NCBI RefSeq assembly: GCF_024748695.1
Contig: NZ_CP087176.1
Span: 3,465,501 to 3,529,500, forward strand
DNA length: 64,000 bases
DNA from: Pseudomonas sp. B21-040
GTDB taxonomy: Bacteria; Pseudomonadota; Gammaproteobacteria; Pseudomonadales; Pseudomonadaceae
Direction of reading: 5' to 3'
In this document: one piece after another, positions 1-9,043 of the stretch
Numbering within the stretch: position 1 is the stretch's first letter
Layout: every line of letters starts with the position of its first letter
Notes under the pieces: generated by a model
Seen by the model: only the letters and a program-made list of their open reading frames with translations
Databases searched by the model: none
What the model was told of the DNA's origin: nothing
Program-made: the position numbers and the translations under genes

Positions 1-35
1 TGCCCTTATGGTGACGACTTGGGAGGTGATTCAAA

Positions 36-110
36 TGTGTCGACAATGCAGTTGATTGACCTGCGGATAATCATTATATTCCGGCTCAATCACGAGATAG
101 TGTCGACAAT
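36..110. promoter_or_regulatory. Paired TGTCGACA palindromes upstream of acnB
   Basis: The 8-bp palindrome TGTCGACA occurs at 38-45 and again at 101-108, both followed by AT. The two copies are 63 bp apart, which is almost exactly six turns of B-DNA, so bound dimers would sit on the same face. GntR-family regulators of the FadR type recognise related GTCGAC-centred palindromes (family knowledge). Which protein binds here is not known from the window. A separate direct repeat, CAGTTGATTG, lies at 49-58 and 195-204. Confidence 0.4.
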
Positions 111-315
111 ATCCACCGTTGCCGAAAACCTCCGATTGGCGCAGATGCAGATCTGTGCCTTCCCGATTCCGGGACAGAACACCTTTTGCAGGCGCAGTTG
201 ATTGGATAGTTTCGGGTGGTCACCCTCGACAACCGAAAAACTGCACCTGCCTTTATTTTTGCGGGCGCACGCTGTTCGCTCACTCAACAACACGCGGTAT
301 GACAGGAGAAACCCA

Positions 316-2916
316 GTGCTTGAGACCTACGTACAACAATTACAAGCACGTGCCGAGCAAGGGCTTCCACCCTTGGCGCTCAACGCCGAGCAAACTGCAG
401 GCCTTATCGAGCTGCTGAAGAATCCCCCGGCTGGCGAAGAAGCTTTCCTCGTTGACCTGATCACCCATCGCGTTCCACCTGGCGTGGACGAAGCAGCCTA
501 TGTCAAGGCCGGCTTCCTGTCCGCCCTCGCCAAAGGCGAAGCCAAATCCCCCCTGATCGACAAGAAGCGCGCTGTTGAACTGCTCGGCACCATGCAGGGC
601 GGCTACAACATCGTGACTCTGGTCAACCTGCTGGACGACGCCGAACTGGCACCAGTAGCTGCCGAAGAACTCAAGCACACCCTGCTGATGTTCGATGCCT
701 TCCACGACGTTGCTGAACGCGCCAAGAACGGTAACGTTCACGCTAAAGGCGTGCTGCAGTCCTGGGCTGACGGCGAGTGGTTCAAGAACCGCCCGACCCT
801 GGCCGACAAGATCAGCCTGCGCGTGTTCAAGGTCACCGGCGAAACCAACACCGACGACCTGTCCCCTGCTCCAGATGCCTGGTCCCGTCCAGACATCCCG
901 CTGCACGCCCTGGCCATGCTGAAAATGGCCCGCGACGGCATCGTCCCTGACGCCCAAGGCGTTACCGGCCCGATGAAGCAGATCGAAGAAATGCGCGGTC
1001 AAGGCTTCCCGATCGCCTACGTCGGTGACGTGGTCGGTACCGGTTCCTCGCGTAAATCGGCGACCAACTCCGTATTGTGGTTCTTCGGTGACGACGTACC
1101 TTACGTGCCGAACAAGCGTGCTGGCGGTTTCTGCTTCGGCAGCAAAATCGCTCCGATCTTCTACAACACCATGGAAGATGCCGGCGCCCTGCCAATCGAA
1201 TTCGACGTGTCGAACATGCACATGGGCGACGTGATCGACCTGTACCCGCATGCGGGCAAAGTCTGCAAACACGGTACCGACGAAGTCCTGACCACCTTCG
1301 AAATGAAGACCCCGGTGCTGTTGGACGAAGTTCGTGCTGGCGGCCGTATTCCGCTGATCATCGGCCGTGGCCTGACCGACAAGGCTCGCGCCGAACTGGG
1401 TCTGCCAGCGTTCGACCTGTTCAAACTGCCGGAAGCCCCGGCTGAAAGCACCAAGGGTTACACCCTGGCGCAGAAAATGGTCGGCAAGGCTTGCGGCGTA
1501 GCCGGTGTGCGTCCTGGCACCTACTGCGAACCGAAGATGACCACCGTAGGTTCCCAGGACACCACCGGTCCAATGACCCGTGACGAACTGAAAGACCTGG
1601 CGTGCCTGGGCTTCTCGACGGATCTGGTGATGCAGTCCTTCTGCCACACTGCGGCTTATCCAAAGCCTGTGGATGTGACGACTCACCACACCCTGCCGGA
1701 TTTCATGCGTAACCGCGGCGGCGTTTCGCTCAAACCGGGCGACGGCATCATTCACAGCTGGCTGAACCGCATGCTGCTGCCGGACACCGTCGGTACCGGT
1801 GGCGATTCGCACACCCGTTTCCCGATCGGTATTTCGTTCCCGGCGGGCTCTGGATTGATTGCGTTCGCCGCCGCCACCGGCGTCATGCCGCTGGACATGC
1901 CCGAGTCAGTCCTGGTGCGTTTCAAAGGCAAGATGCAACCGGGCATCACCCTGCGTGACCTGGTTCATTCGATCCCTTACTACGCCATTAAGGCCGGTCT
2001 GCTGACCGTCGAGAAGAAAGGCAAGATCAACGCCTTCTCCGGCCGCATCCTGGAAATCGAAGGCCTGGACAACCTGACCGTGGAGCAAGCGTTCGAACTG
2101 TCCGACGCTTCCGCTGAACGTTCCGCCGCTGGCTGCACGATCAAACTCCCGGAAAAGGCCATTACCGAGTACCTGACCTCCAACATCACCCTGCTGCGCT
2201 GGATGATCGGCGAAGGCTACGGCGACGCCCGCACCCTGGAGCGTCGTGCTCAAGCGATGGAAGCCTGGCTGGCCAAACCAGAGCTGCTGCAAGCGGACAA
2301 AGACGCTGAATACGCAGAAGTCCTCGAGATCGACCTGGCACAGATCACGCAACCGATCCTGTGCGCACCGAACGACCCTGACGACGCCCGTCTGTTGTCG
2401 TCCGCTGAAGGTCAGAAGATCGACGAAGTGTTCATCGGTTCGTGCATGACCAACATCGGTCACTTCCGCGCTGCCGGCAAATTGCTGGAACAGGTCAATG
2501 GAGCACTGCCAACCCGCCTGTGGCTGTCGCCACCGACCAAAATGGACGCTCACCAACTGACCGAGGAAGGCTACTACGGCATCTACGACAAGGCCGGCGC
2601 ACGCATGGAAATGCCGGGTTGCTCGCTGTGCATGGGTAACCAGGCCCGCGTTGAGCCGAACAGCACCGTGGTGTCGACGTCGACCCGTAACTTCCCGAAC
2701 CGTCTGGGTGACGGCGCGAACGTCTACCTGGCTTCGGCTGAGCTGGCGTCTGTTGCTTCCATCCTGGGTCGCCTGCCGACCGTCGAGGAGTACATGGAAT
2801 ACGCGGGCAAGATCGACAGCATGGCGGCCGATGTCTACCGCTACCTGTCCTTCGACCAGATCGCCGAGTTCCGTGAAGTCGCTGCGAACGCCAACATTCC
2901 GGTCGTTCAAGCCTAA
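316..2916 (+). CDS. acnB: Aconitate hydratase B (2-methylisocitrate dehydratase)
   Basis: This is the bifunctional AcnB, which interconverts citrate and isocitrate in the TCA cycle and can hydrate 2-methyl-cis-aconitate. The GTG start at 316 follows an ACAGGAGA ribosome site and gives 866 residues, the normal AcnB length. With this start the [4Fe-4S] cysteines fall at 710 (GSCMTN), 769 and 772 (CSLC), the same numbers known for the E. coli enzyme, which supports the start. The HEAT-like N-terminal domain, swivel domain (VGTGSSRKSATNS) and catalytic core follow in the AcnB order rather than the AcnA order. An in-frame extension to 202 is possible but lacks a ribosome site. The gene stands alone with its own terminator; palindromes at 38 and 101 may be operators. 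Confidence 0.97.
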   Translation: MLETYVQQLQARAEQGLPPLALNAEQTAGLIELLKNPPAGEEAFLVDLITHRVPPGVDEAAYVKAGFLSALAKGEAKSPLIDKKRAVELLGTMQGGYNIVTLVNLLDDAELAPVAAEELKHTLLMFDAFHDVAERAKNGNVHAKGVLQSWADGEWFKNRPTLADKISLRVFKVTGETNTDDLSPAPDAWSRPDIPLHALAMLKMARDGIVPDAQGVTGPMKQIEEMRGQGFPIAYVGDVVGTGSSRKSATNSVLWFFGDDVPYVPNKRAGGFCFGSKIAPIFYNTMEDAGALPIEFDVSNMHMGDVIDLYPHAGKVCKHGTDEVLTTFEMKTPVLLDEVRAGGRIPLIIGRGLTDKARAELGLPAFDLFKLPEAPAESTKGYTLAQKMVGKACGVAGVRPGTYCEPKMTTVGSQDTTGPMTRDELKDLACLGFSTDLVMQSFCHTAAYPKPVDVTTHHTLPDFMRNRGGVSLKPGDGIIHSWLNRMLLPDTVGTGGDSHTRFPIGISFPAGSGLIAFAAATGVMPLDMPESVLVRFKGKMQPGITLRDLVHSIPYYAIKAGLLTVEKKGKINAFSGRILEIEGLDNLTVEQAFELSDASAERSAAGCTIKLPEKAITEYLTSNITLLRWMIGEGYGDARTLERRAQAMEAWLAKPELLQADKDAEYAEVLEIDLAQITQPILCAPNDPDDARLLSSAEGQKIDEVFIGSCMTNIGHFRAAGKLLEQVNGALPTRLWLSPPTKMDAHQLTEEGYYGIYDKAGARMEMPGCSLCMGNQARVEPNSTVVSTSTRNFPNRLGDGANVYLASAELASVASILGRLPTVEEYMEYAGKIDSMAADVYRYLSFDQIAEFREVAANANIPVVQA

Positions 2917-2932
2917 CGCTGCAACGCCATAG

Positions 2933-2969
2933 AAAACGCCGCCCTTCGTGAGAGGGGCGGCGTTTTTTT
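2933..2969 (+). terminator. Rho-independent terminator after acnB
   Basis: The arms CGCCGCCC (2937-2944) and GGGCGGCG (2955-2962) form a GC-rich stem followed by a run of seven T. The A tract before the stem means it could also stop the convergent minus-strand transcript ending at 3025. Confidence 0.9.
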
Positions 2970-3024
2970 ATGCCTTACTCTTTCTGCCCAATCATGAGAT
3001 TGAGCGACTGCCCGCATCCTGCGT

Positions 3025-4374
3025 TTACAGATACCAGCGATATTCCCGCGCGCTGATCTCCTGCATGAACGCCAGATGGTCCTGACGTTTGTTCTCGCAA
3101 TAAACATTCACGAACTCAGCCCCCAGACCTTCACGCAATTGCGGTTGATGCTGCATTGCGCGCACGCCTTCGAGCATTTCCTTTGGAAAGTCGACGCCAC
3201 TGTTGCGGTCTTCGTTCAACGGCAAGATCGGTTCTTTGCCCGCGTCCAGTCCGTGTTCCAGGCCCACCAGAATCGCCGCCAATACCAGATATGGATTGGC
3301 ATCGGCGCCTGCCAGACGATGTTCGATGCGCAGGTTCTTCGAGTCCGACTCAGGGATGCGCAGGCACGCATCGCGATCTTCAAAACCCCAGCTCGCTTGG
3401 GTGGCGATGTTGGTCGTGCCGCCCAAGCGTCGATAGGCATTCTGGTTCGGGGCGAAAACCGGCATGCAATGCGGCAGCAGTTCCAGGCAACCGGCCACGG
3501 CGTGACGCAACGATCGCTGTTCATTGGCCGCCAGAATGTTATTGCCAGCCGCATCGTAAAGGCTGACATGTACGTGCATGCCGCTACCCGGGTGCTGCAA
3601 GTAAGGTTTGGCCATGAAACTGGCGCGATAGCCGTGCTTGAGGGCAACACCGCGGCTGCTGCGGCAAAACAGGGCGGCCCAGTCCGCCGCGCGCAAGCCG
3701 TCGTCCAGGTGACCGAAATTGATCTCGAACTGCCCCGGCCCGAGCTCGGCGGTAATCACCGTGCTGTCGATGCCCTGGGCACGCGATGCCTCGACCATTT
3801 CATCGAGTACCGGGGCAAAACGTGACAGCCGCTCGATGTGCATATTGGGTTGATCGTCGGCATCGTCTGTCAGCCCGTCGCGGGGAAACTGCGGTAGCCC
3901 GTCGCGCAGCTTTTTATCGAACAGGTAGAACTCCAGCTCAAATGCCACGACTGGATGAATGCCTTTACCGGCGAGGCGGTCCAGAACCTGGGCCAATACC
4001 TGGCGCGGTTCGAACACGATGGGGTTATCCGTGCCGTCCGAGGTAATCAGCATTTGCCCCAGCGGTTGGCCTTCCCAGGTCACAGGCTTGAGTGTGCCGG
4101 GTACCAGGCGACGCAGCGCATCGGGATCGCCGTCGTTGAAGCAGTAATCGCCGATCTTGAACAATCCGCCTTGCACGCCCAGCAGCACACAGTTCTGCGG
4201 CAGTTTCAGCGCGCTGCCGGCCGCCACCTTTTCCAGCATGTCCACAGGATAACGCTTGCCGTAGAAATGCCCTGGAATATCCAGGGAAATCAGGTCGACA
4301 TAGCGCACCTCAGGATAGCGTTGGCGAAAGGCGCGCACCTCGGCCAACAGGTCAGAGCAGGTAGCATCCATCAT
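3025..4374 (-). CDS. puuA: Glutamine synthetase family protein, probable gamma-glutamylpolyamine synthetase (PuuA/SpuI type)
   Basis: This is a cytoplasmic ATP-dependent ligase of the glutamine synthetase superfamily, most likely joining glutamate to putrescine or another amine, the first step of the gamma-glutamyl route. Visible motifs are the metal-binding VVAFELEFYLFD, the glutamate-binding GPGQFEINFGH, HPGSGMHVHVS, and the C-terminal RIEHRLAGADANPYL. The ATG pair at 4374/4371 has AAGGA seven bases upstream and gives 449 residues, normal for the family; an ATG at 4395 would overlap the upstream stop. The regulator and the FAD oxidase upstream are in the same orientation and form an operon-like set matching puuA-puuR-puuB. 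The exact amine substrate cannot be read from the sequence. Confidence 0.85.
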   Translation of the reverse strand: MMDATCSDLLAEVRAFRQRYPEVRYVDLISLDIPGHFYGKRYPVDMLEKVAAGSALKLPQNCVLLGVQGGLFKIGDYCFNDGDPDALRRLVPGTLKPVTWEGQPLGQMLITSDGTDNPIVFEPRQVLAQVLDRLAGKGIHPVVAFELEFYLFDKKLRDGLPQFPRDGLTDDADDQPNMHIERLSRFAPVLDEMVEASRAQGIDSTVITAELGPGQFEINFGHLDDGLRAADWAALFCRSSRGVALKHGYRASFMAKPYLQHPGSGMHVHVSLYDAAGNNILAANEQRSLRHAVAGCLELLPHCMPVFAPNQNAYRRLGGTTNIATQASWGFEDRDACLRIPESDSKNLRIEHRLAGADANPYLVLAAILVGLEHGLDAGKEPILPLNEDRNSGVDFPKEMLEGVRAMQHQPQLREGLGAEFVNVYCENKRQDHLAFMQEISAREYRWYL

Positions 4375-4394
4375 TGTGGGTCCTTGTCTTTTCA

Positions 4395-4952
4395 TCAGGT
4401 GTAAACCCAAAGCACTCGCGTGAGATGCTCGGTGAGGTTGCCGTAGCGGCAACGGGTATGGCTGTCGAACTGAAAGCTGTCGCCAGCCACTAATTTGACG
4501 GGGTCCTCGTCGTCGCCCAACCACAGCGTCAGCTCGCCTTCGAGCACGTAACCCCCTTGCTCGGAGCTGTCAGTCAAATGCCGGTCGCCACTGCTGGCAC
4601 CGGCTTCAAGGTGACTTTCGAGCATCGAAAACGATGCGCGGATCTTTGGCGAAACCAGAATGTCGGTAATGCCGTTGGCGAAGTACAACGTGCGGCGTTC
4701 GTCCGGCCGGGTGACCCATGGCAATTCCTTGGGTTTTGGCAGGCTGTAGAAGTACGTCGTCGGTACGTCCAGGGTTTCACTGATCGCCGTCAGGTCGGCC
4801 ACCGTGGGCCGTGACAGGCCACGTTCGACCTGCGACAGGAAGCCCACGGAACGGCCGATTTTGTCGGCCAGTTCCTTCAAGGTGTATTTCTTGTGCTTGC
4901 GCAGATCGTGAATAAGGATCGCCAGCGCAGCGATTTCTTCTTGCTTGTTCAT
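4395..4952 (-). CDS. XRE-family regulator with C-terminal cupin domain (PuuR-like)
   Basis: The N-terminal helix-turn-helix (about residues 10-65, with LADKIGRSVGFLSQVERG as recognition region) is followed by a cupin fold (about 110-185, including GGYVLEGELTLWLGDD). This is the layout of E. coli PuuR, which represses putrescine catabolism and responds to the amine. The ATG at 4952 has GGA eight bases upstream and gives 185 residues; a GTG at 4991 would overlap the preceding gene by 14 bases and has no ribosome site. It lies between the ligase and oxidase genes and probably binds the palindrome at 6276-6305. Confidence 0.85.
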   Translation of the reverse strand: MNKQEEIAALAILIHDLRKHKKYTLKELADKIGRSVGFLSQVERGLSRPTVADLTAISETLDVPTTYFYSLPKPKELPWVTRPDERRTLYFANGITDILVSPKIRASFSMLESHLEAGASSGDRHLTDSSEQGGYVLEGELTLWLGDDEDPVKLVAGDSFQFDSHTRCRYGNLTEHLTRVLWVYT

Positions 4953-4977
4953 GCCTGGATTTCCAGTTGATGACTCA

Positions 4978-6267
4978 TCAAATACTGTCACGCAGTCGAT
5001 ACCAGGCTTTGCCGATGGCTTCCAGCGGCGCAGCCAGGTATTTGCCGCCGGGAAAACTGCCGTTGTTCAAACCCTGGTACAAGGACAATTCATCGTCCTG
5101 GCCAAGAATCGCGTCGGACACGGCGCGGGCAGCGGCCAGTGTCGGCAGCACGCCATGCCCGGAATAGCCTTGCATCCAGTAGCGATTCCCTGACTGGCCA
5201 ATGTCCGGCGTTCGTTTCAGGGTCAAGTCGATGTGCCCGCCCCAGGCGAATTCCAGGGCTACGCCTTTGAGCTGCGGGAACACTCGTTCCAGGAAGGGAC
5301 GCGTGGCCCCGGCAATGTCCTTTGGCATACCGCCCAGATACGTGCAGCCGCCGCCGAACAGCAGGCGGTTGTCGGGCGTGCGCCGGAAATAATCGAGGAC
5401 AAACTGGTTGTCGGTGACGCAGACATTGCTCGGCAACAGCGCGGTGGCCTGCTCGGGAGACAGGGGCGCGGTGGCCACTTGATAAGTCCCGACCGGTAAT
5501 ACGCAACGGGCCAGTTTCGGGTCGAGCCGGTCCAGATACGCATTGCACGCCAGCACCAGAACGTCTGCCCGAATGGTCCCGTGTTCGGTGTTCACCCGGT
5601 AACGACCGCCCTCCTCTTGATAGCTCAATGCTTTGCTTTGTTCATGGATGCGGCCGCCCGCCTTTTCGATGGCGGTGGCCAGGCCGATGGCCAGTTTCAG
5701 CGGGTTCAGATGACCGCCCTCGGGATCATAGAGGCCGGCCTGATAGCGCTCGCTGGCGATCCATTGCGGCAACTGTTCACGGCTGATGAACCGCAAGCCA
5801 TGGTGGCCCCATTTGTGGCTGGCCTCGCGCTGCCACTCGGTCAACAGCCCGACACGCCGTGGCATGACCGACGTCCACAAATGCCCCGCGCGATAATCAC
5901 AATCGAAGCCATGACGAGCGGGTAATTCACGCAGCTCCTGCGCCGCCCAGCGCATGCCGTCCCACAACCGGCGTGCGCGCTCGTAACCCAACGCGGCTTC
6001 CAGCGGCGGCATGTCACACGACCAGCCGAGAATGGCCTGGCCACCATTGCGCCCGGAGGCCGCCCACGCCACTCGACTGGCTTCCAGCAGGGTCACCCGT
6101 TTGCCGGCCAAGGCCAGGCGCAACGCAGTGTGCAGCCCACTGAAGCCGGCGCCGATGATCAGGATGTCGGTGTCTTGTTCACCCCTGAGCGCAGGGCGAT
6201 TGACCAAGCGATCCGCGCAACTGTGGGCGTAATAGCTGGCGACATGCTGGGTGGACTGCTGGAACAT
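4978..6267 (-). CDS. puuB: FAD-dependent amine oxidoreductase, probable gamma-glutamylputrescine oxidase
   Basis: This is a DAO-family flavoprotein. The dinucleotide-binding motif DILIIGAGFSGLHTALRLA lies near residues 35-55, followed by SGRNGGQ, and a C-terminal FAD-contact segment GYSGHGVLPTLAAA. In the Puu pathway this enzyme oxidises gamma-glutamyl-amines to the aldehyde and releases ammonia and peroxide. The ATG at 6267 has GAGAG five bases upstream; the ATG at 6279 lies inside the palindromic operator and has no ribosome site, so I chose 6267 (429 residues). It is the first gene of the three-gene set. A similar but diverged oxidase is at 44238-45641. Confidence 0.8.
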   Translation of the reverse strand: MFQQSTQHVASYYAHSCADRLVNRPALRGEQDTDILIIGAGFSGLHTALRLALAGKRVTLLEASRVAWAASGRNGGQAILGWSCDMPPLEAALGYERARRLWDGMRWAAQELRELPARHGFDCDYRAGHLWTSVMPRRVGLLTEWQREASHKWGHHGLRFISREQLPQWIASERYQAGLYDPEGGHLNPLKLAIGLATAIEKAGGRIHEQSKALSYQEEGGRYRVNTEHGTIRADVLVLACNAYLDRLDPKLARCVLPVGTYQVATAPLSPEQATALLPSNVCVTDNQFVLDYFRRTPDNRLLFGGGCTYLGGMPKDIAGATRPFLERVFPQLKGVALEFAWGGHIDLTLKRTPDIGQSGNRYWMQGYSGHGVLPTLAAARAVSDAILGQDDELSLYQGLNNGSFPGGKYLAAPLEAIGKAWYRLRDSI

Positions 6268-6275
6268 ACGAGCTC

Positions 6276-6331
6276 TCATGAAATTATGTTTTTATAATTT
6301 CATGAAAAACTACAGTATTAATTTCATGCAG
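6276..6331. promoter_or_regulatory. Palindromic operator ahead of the puu-like operon
   Basis: TCATGAAATTAT (6276-6287) and its exact reverse complement ATAATTTCATGA (6294-6305) flank a 6-base T-rich spacer. A third partial copy, TAATTTCATG, is at 6318-6327. The site covers the expected promoter and leader of the FAD oxidase gene. The adjacent XRE-cupin regulator is the obvious candidate ligand (inference). Confidence 0.7.
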
Positions 6332-6376
6332 GCAACTCCACGATGACCGACTGGACATCAAGGATCGCGATTGTCT

Positions 6377-7561
6377 TCAGGTATTGGGGGATTTATGCCA
6401 CGGGTAACCCTTCGCACTGAGTTCAAAGGCGTAGTCGAATAAACGCTTCATGTATTCGCCATCAAAGTGATGACTGCGCAGGTGATGAAAATCGGCGCCG
6501 ATGTACGCCAGATTGAAGTCCGCCCCGTCCTGCTGAGCGATTCGGTAAATCCGTTCCAGGTCACTGATCCCTTGCGTCTGGATCAATGCGCTGATGGCGC
6601 GACCGCCGATACTCAACGTGCGACGCTTGGTCCCGGACCACTGGGGCTCCATTTTCCCGTTACGAATCACATAGAAATTCCGGTCATGGCGCAAACGTGC
6701 GCCGGTCACGCTGTTCAGAGCCATGACCGTGCCGGGTGGGTAAAGGAATACCTGCGTGATGACGCCGCCGTCCACGTGCATTTCCTGAAACTGTTGACCG
6801 TTCACTTCCACGTCGATCATGACCGGTGAAACGGCGCCAGGAATGCTCATCGACGCGATCAGGATCTGGCGAAACAGGTCCAGTGCGCCCGGTGCTCCAC
6901 TGGAGGCGATGGCCCCCATATTCCAGGTCACGGGCCGCCCTGCATCGAGGTCGGTGGTACCGATCATCAGGAGTCGTCCATTGGCGTATTGCGCCGCAAT
7001 CGCCGCCAGTATGTCAGCGGTGACGTACTGGGCGACGAGCCGCGACAGTGGCTTGCTGTCTGCAATGCCGTCGCTGGCAAGCCGGGTCAGCACATTGCGC
7101 GAATGGAAAACGTCTTTGGGACCGATGGCGCTGCAGATGCGCAGAATGATGTCGTCGTATTGAGGCCCCAGAAAAGCGAACGGAGCCACCAGGGCGCCAG
7201 CGCTGATGCCCGTGACCACTTTGAACAGTGGGCGCGTCCCATTCAACGTCCATCCCGCGATGATCCCTGCCGCAAACGTGCCGGCGTCACCACCGCCGGA
7301 AACCGCCAGCATGTTGGCCACCGGCAGGACGTCATTCGGCACTCCCGCCCTGGCGAGCGCCTCAGCCTCGCGATGGTTGGCCTGATTCACGTCCCGAATG
7401 AGCGGAGCGAAATCCCGGTCCAGCCAGTAACGCGCCTGTGCGATGCCGGGGACGACCGCCAGTTCCGTCAAAGTCGGCGGCACGGCATCGCGGCGTTGCA
7501 GACACGCTTGGCGCAACATGTTCCACGTTGACGCACCCGGTCCGGGCAGGAATGGTTTCAA
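6377..7561 (-). CDS. Patatin-like phospholipase
   Basis: This is a patatin-domain acyl hydrolase. It shows the glycine-rich oxyanion loop SGGGDAGTFAAG, the nucleophile elbow GISAG with the catalytic serine, and the dyad aspartate in DGG (VDGGVITQVF). The start is TTG at 7561 behind a strong GGAGGAGG ribosome site; an internal ATG 14 codons later has no comparable site. The product is 394 residues. No clear signal peptide is visible in this reading, so it may act in the cytoplasm or at the inner membrane. It lies upstream of the puu-like operon in the same orientation but is separated from it by the operator. Its substrate cannot be assigned. Confidence 0.85.
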   Translation of the reverse strand: MKPFLPGPGASTWNMLRQACLQRRDAVPPTLTELAVVPGIAQARYWLDRDFAPLIRDVNQANHREAEALARAGVPNDVLPVANMLAVSGGGDAGTFAAGIIAGWTLNGTRPLFKVVTGISAGALVAPFAFLGPQYDDIILRICSAIGPKDVFHSRNVLTRLASDGIADSKPLSRLVAQYVTADILAAIAAQYANGRLLMIGTTDLDAGRPVTWNMGAIASSGAPGALDLFRQILIASMSIPGAVSPVMIDVEVNGQQFQEMHVDGGVITQVFLYPPGTVMALNSVTGARLRHDRNFYVIRNGKMEPQWSGTKRRTLSIGGRAISALIQTQGISDLERIYRIAQQDGADFNLAYIGADFHHLRSHHFDGEYMKRLFDYAFELSAKGYPWHKSPNT

Positions 7562-7615
7562 AACGCCTCCTCCGGCCGCCGTTGCTGATAGATCACATGA
7601 GCATTGCGACGGGCA

Positions 7616-7952
7616 TTACGCGTAACGGATGTCGCTGAGGCCGATTGCCGCCACGGTGAACAAGAACGGCATCGTCAGGTAGGACCACAGCGCGTAACCA
7701 TTGAAGTACGCGCGGTGCAGTGGATCCCAAGGGGTATTTTCTTCGTGGTCTTGAAAGGATTCCCGGGGGGCTGAGCGCTCGGCAACGAGCGTCCCGTCGG
7801 CGTGGCGCGCTGTCCTGCGTCAGCCCTTTCTTTGCCCATAACGCACCACCTGTCACGAGGGTGGTGCGTACTTTGCTGAAGCTGTTCCAGCGATCGAGCC
7901 CCCCATGAGCGGTCAACACCCGCTCGAGGAGCTCATGACTCTGCGTGTTCAT
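7616..7952 (-). pseudogene. Decayed conserved hypothetical gene with two internal deletions
   Basis: The reading starts with ATG at 7952, two bases after the permease stop, and encodes LLERVLTAHGGLDRW and TLVTGGALWAKKGLTQDS. It then loses its frame. The continuation is in another frame as RHADGTLVAERSAPRESF, TPWDPLHRAYFNGYALWSYL and finally IGLSDIRYA before TAA at 7616. All these blocks match, in order, a Pseudomonas family I remember as roughly twice this length, so both an out-of-frame deletion after QDS and a second deletion after TMPFLF seem to have occurred. The remnant of 112 codons is unlikely to be functional. The family's function is unknown to me. Confidence 0.75.
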
Positions 7953-7954
7953 GG

Positions 7955-9043
7955 TTACGGATTTGCTCCGTCCTCCGGCCGATCCTGAACCCACTGCCAG
8001 AATAGTTGATAGCCGACCGCAAGCACCACTGGCCCGATGAACAGTCCAAGGATGCCGCTGGTGACCATGCCGCCTAACGCGCCGATCAACACGACCGGCA
8101 TTGGCACATCCACGCCTCGCCCCAGCAACAGCGGTTTGAGAACGTTGTCCACCAGACCGGCAACGAACACAAAGACCGAGAAGATGATGGTCCTCGTGTT
8201 GGGCCCCTCGGTCGCCATCACGTAGACAATCACCGGCAGCGTAATCAGCGTGGCTGGTAACTGCATGATGCCGAGCAGCAACACAAAGATCGCAAGAATA
8301 CCTGCGCCCGGGATGCCTTTGAGCACGAAGCCGATACCCACCAGCAGCATCTGAATGAACGCGATGCCGACCACGCCGAGCGCAACGGCACGGATGGTTG
8401 CGGTGCACAGTTCGGCGATTTTCGGCCCCTTGTCAGGACCGCTGACGCGAGACGCAATCTCTACCGCGGCGCGGGTGCCGGCCTCTCCATGGGCCATGAA
8501 AATACCGGCGATGATCAGGGCGACAATGAACATCAGCAAACCCGCCCCGACACCGGCAATCTTGGTCAACAAGCCGACGCTGACGCCTTTTATCTGCGGC
8601 AGGTACTTCGCTATCAGGTCGGGAAGGTCATAGGAGGCCTGCAGCCATATCGACGAGAGCGATTTACCCACCAGTGGCCACGTCGCGACCGACTCGGGCG
8701 GCGGCGGGATCTGGAAGGTTCCCTCCTTCACCAGGTCGATGACGTTTCCGACCGACGAACCAATCGAAGTGCCCAACAGATAGACCGGTACCACCAGAAT
8801 AGCGATGGCAATCAGCACAATGATCGTTGCAGCACGCCCCTCGCTGCGTCCCCGCGACCCCATCAGTCGCAGTTGCAACGGGTAGAGCGTGATTGCCAGG
8901 ATCACCGACCACAGCATCAAGTCGCGAAACGGTTGGAATATCTCGAAGCAAAACAGCACCAGAACAACAATCAACCCGGCACGAATCAGTACATCGAGCA
9001 TGCTGCGGGTCAACGATTTCTCGGACAGAGGTGTGGGCACCAT
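7955..9043 (-). CDS. AI-2E family transporter (PerM/YdiK type)
   Basis: This is a polytopic inner-membrane protein of 362 residues with about eight hydrophobic segments: a pair near the N-terminus, a central soluble segment (roughly 115-190), then a cluster of helices ending in GLFIGPVVLAVGYQLFWQW. The pattern, with PxxPxPxxLIGALGGM near the C-terminus, is that of the AI-2E/PerM family, whose members export small molecules or ions; the substrate is not evident. The ATG at 9043 follows AAGGAGG at good spacing; the in-frame upstream 44 codons are not needed. The pseudogene at 7952 begins two bases after its stop and was presumably cotranscribed. Confidence 0.85.
   Translation of the reverse strand: MVPTPLSEKSLTRSMLDVLIRAGLIVVLVLFCFEIFQPFRDLMLWSVILAITLYPLQLRLMGSRGRSEGRAATIIVLIAIAILVVPVYLLGTSIGSSVGNVIDLVKEGTFQIPPPPESVATWPLVGKSLSSIWLQASYDLPDLIAKYLPQIKGVSVGLLTKIAGVGAGLLMFIVALIIAGIFMAHGEAGTRAAVEIASRVSGPDKGPKIAELCTATIRAVALGVVGIAFIQMLLVGIGFVLKGIPGAGILAIFVLLLGIMQLPATLITLPVIVYVMATEGPNTRTIIFSVFVFVAGLVDNVLKPLLLGRGVDVPMPVVLIGALGGMVTSGILGLFIGPVVLAVGYQLFWQWVQDRPEDGANP

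Noticed and set aside
340..1812. 490-codon ORF opposite acnB, and similar long antisense ORFs opposite selB, selA, fdnG, pgm and mexF
   Set aside because: These are typical of high-GC codon bias. They have no ribosome sites and lie fully within confirmed genes.
7593..8408. Long minus-strand ORF of 271 codons
   Set aside because: Most of it is the shadow of the AI-2E permease in another frame; only its last part corresponds to the decayed gene at 7616-7952.
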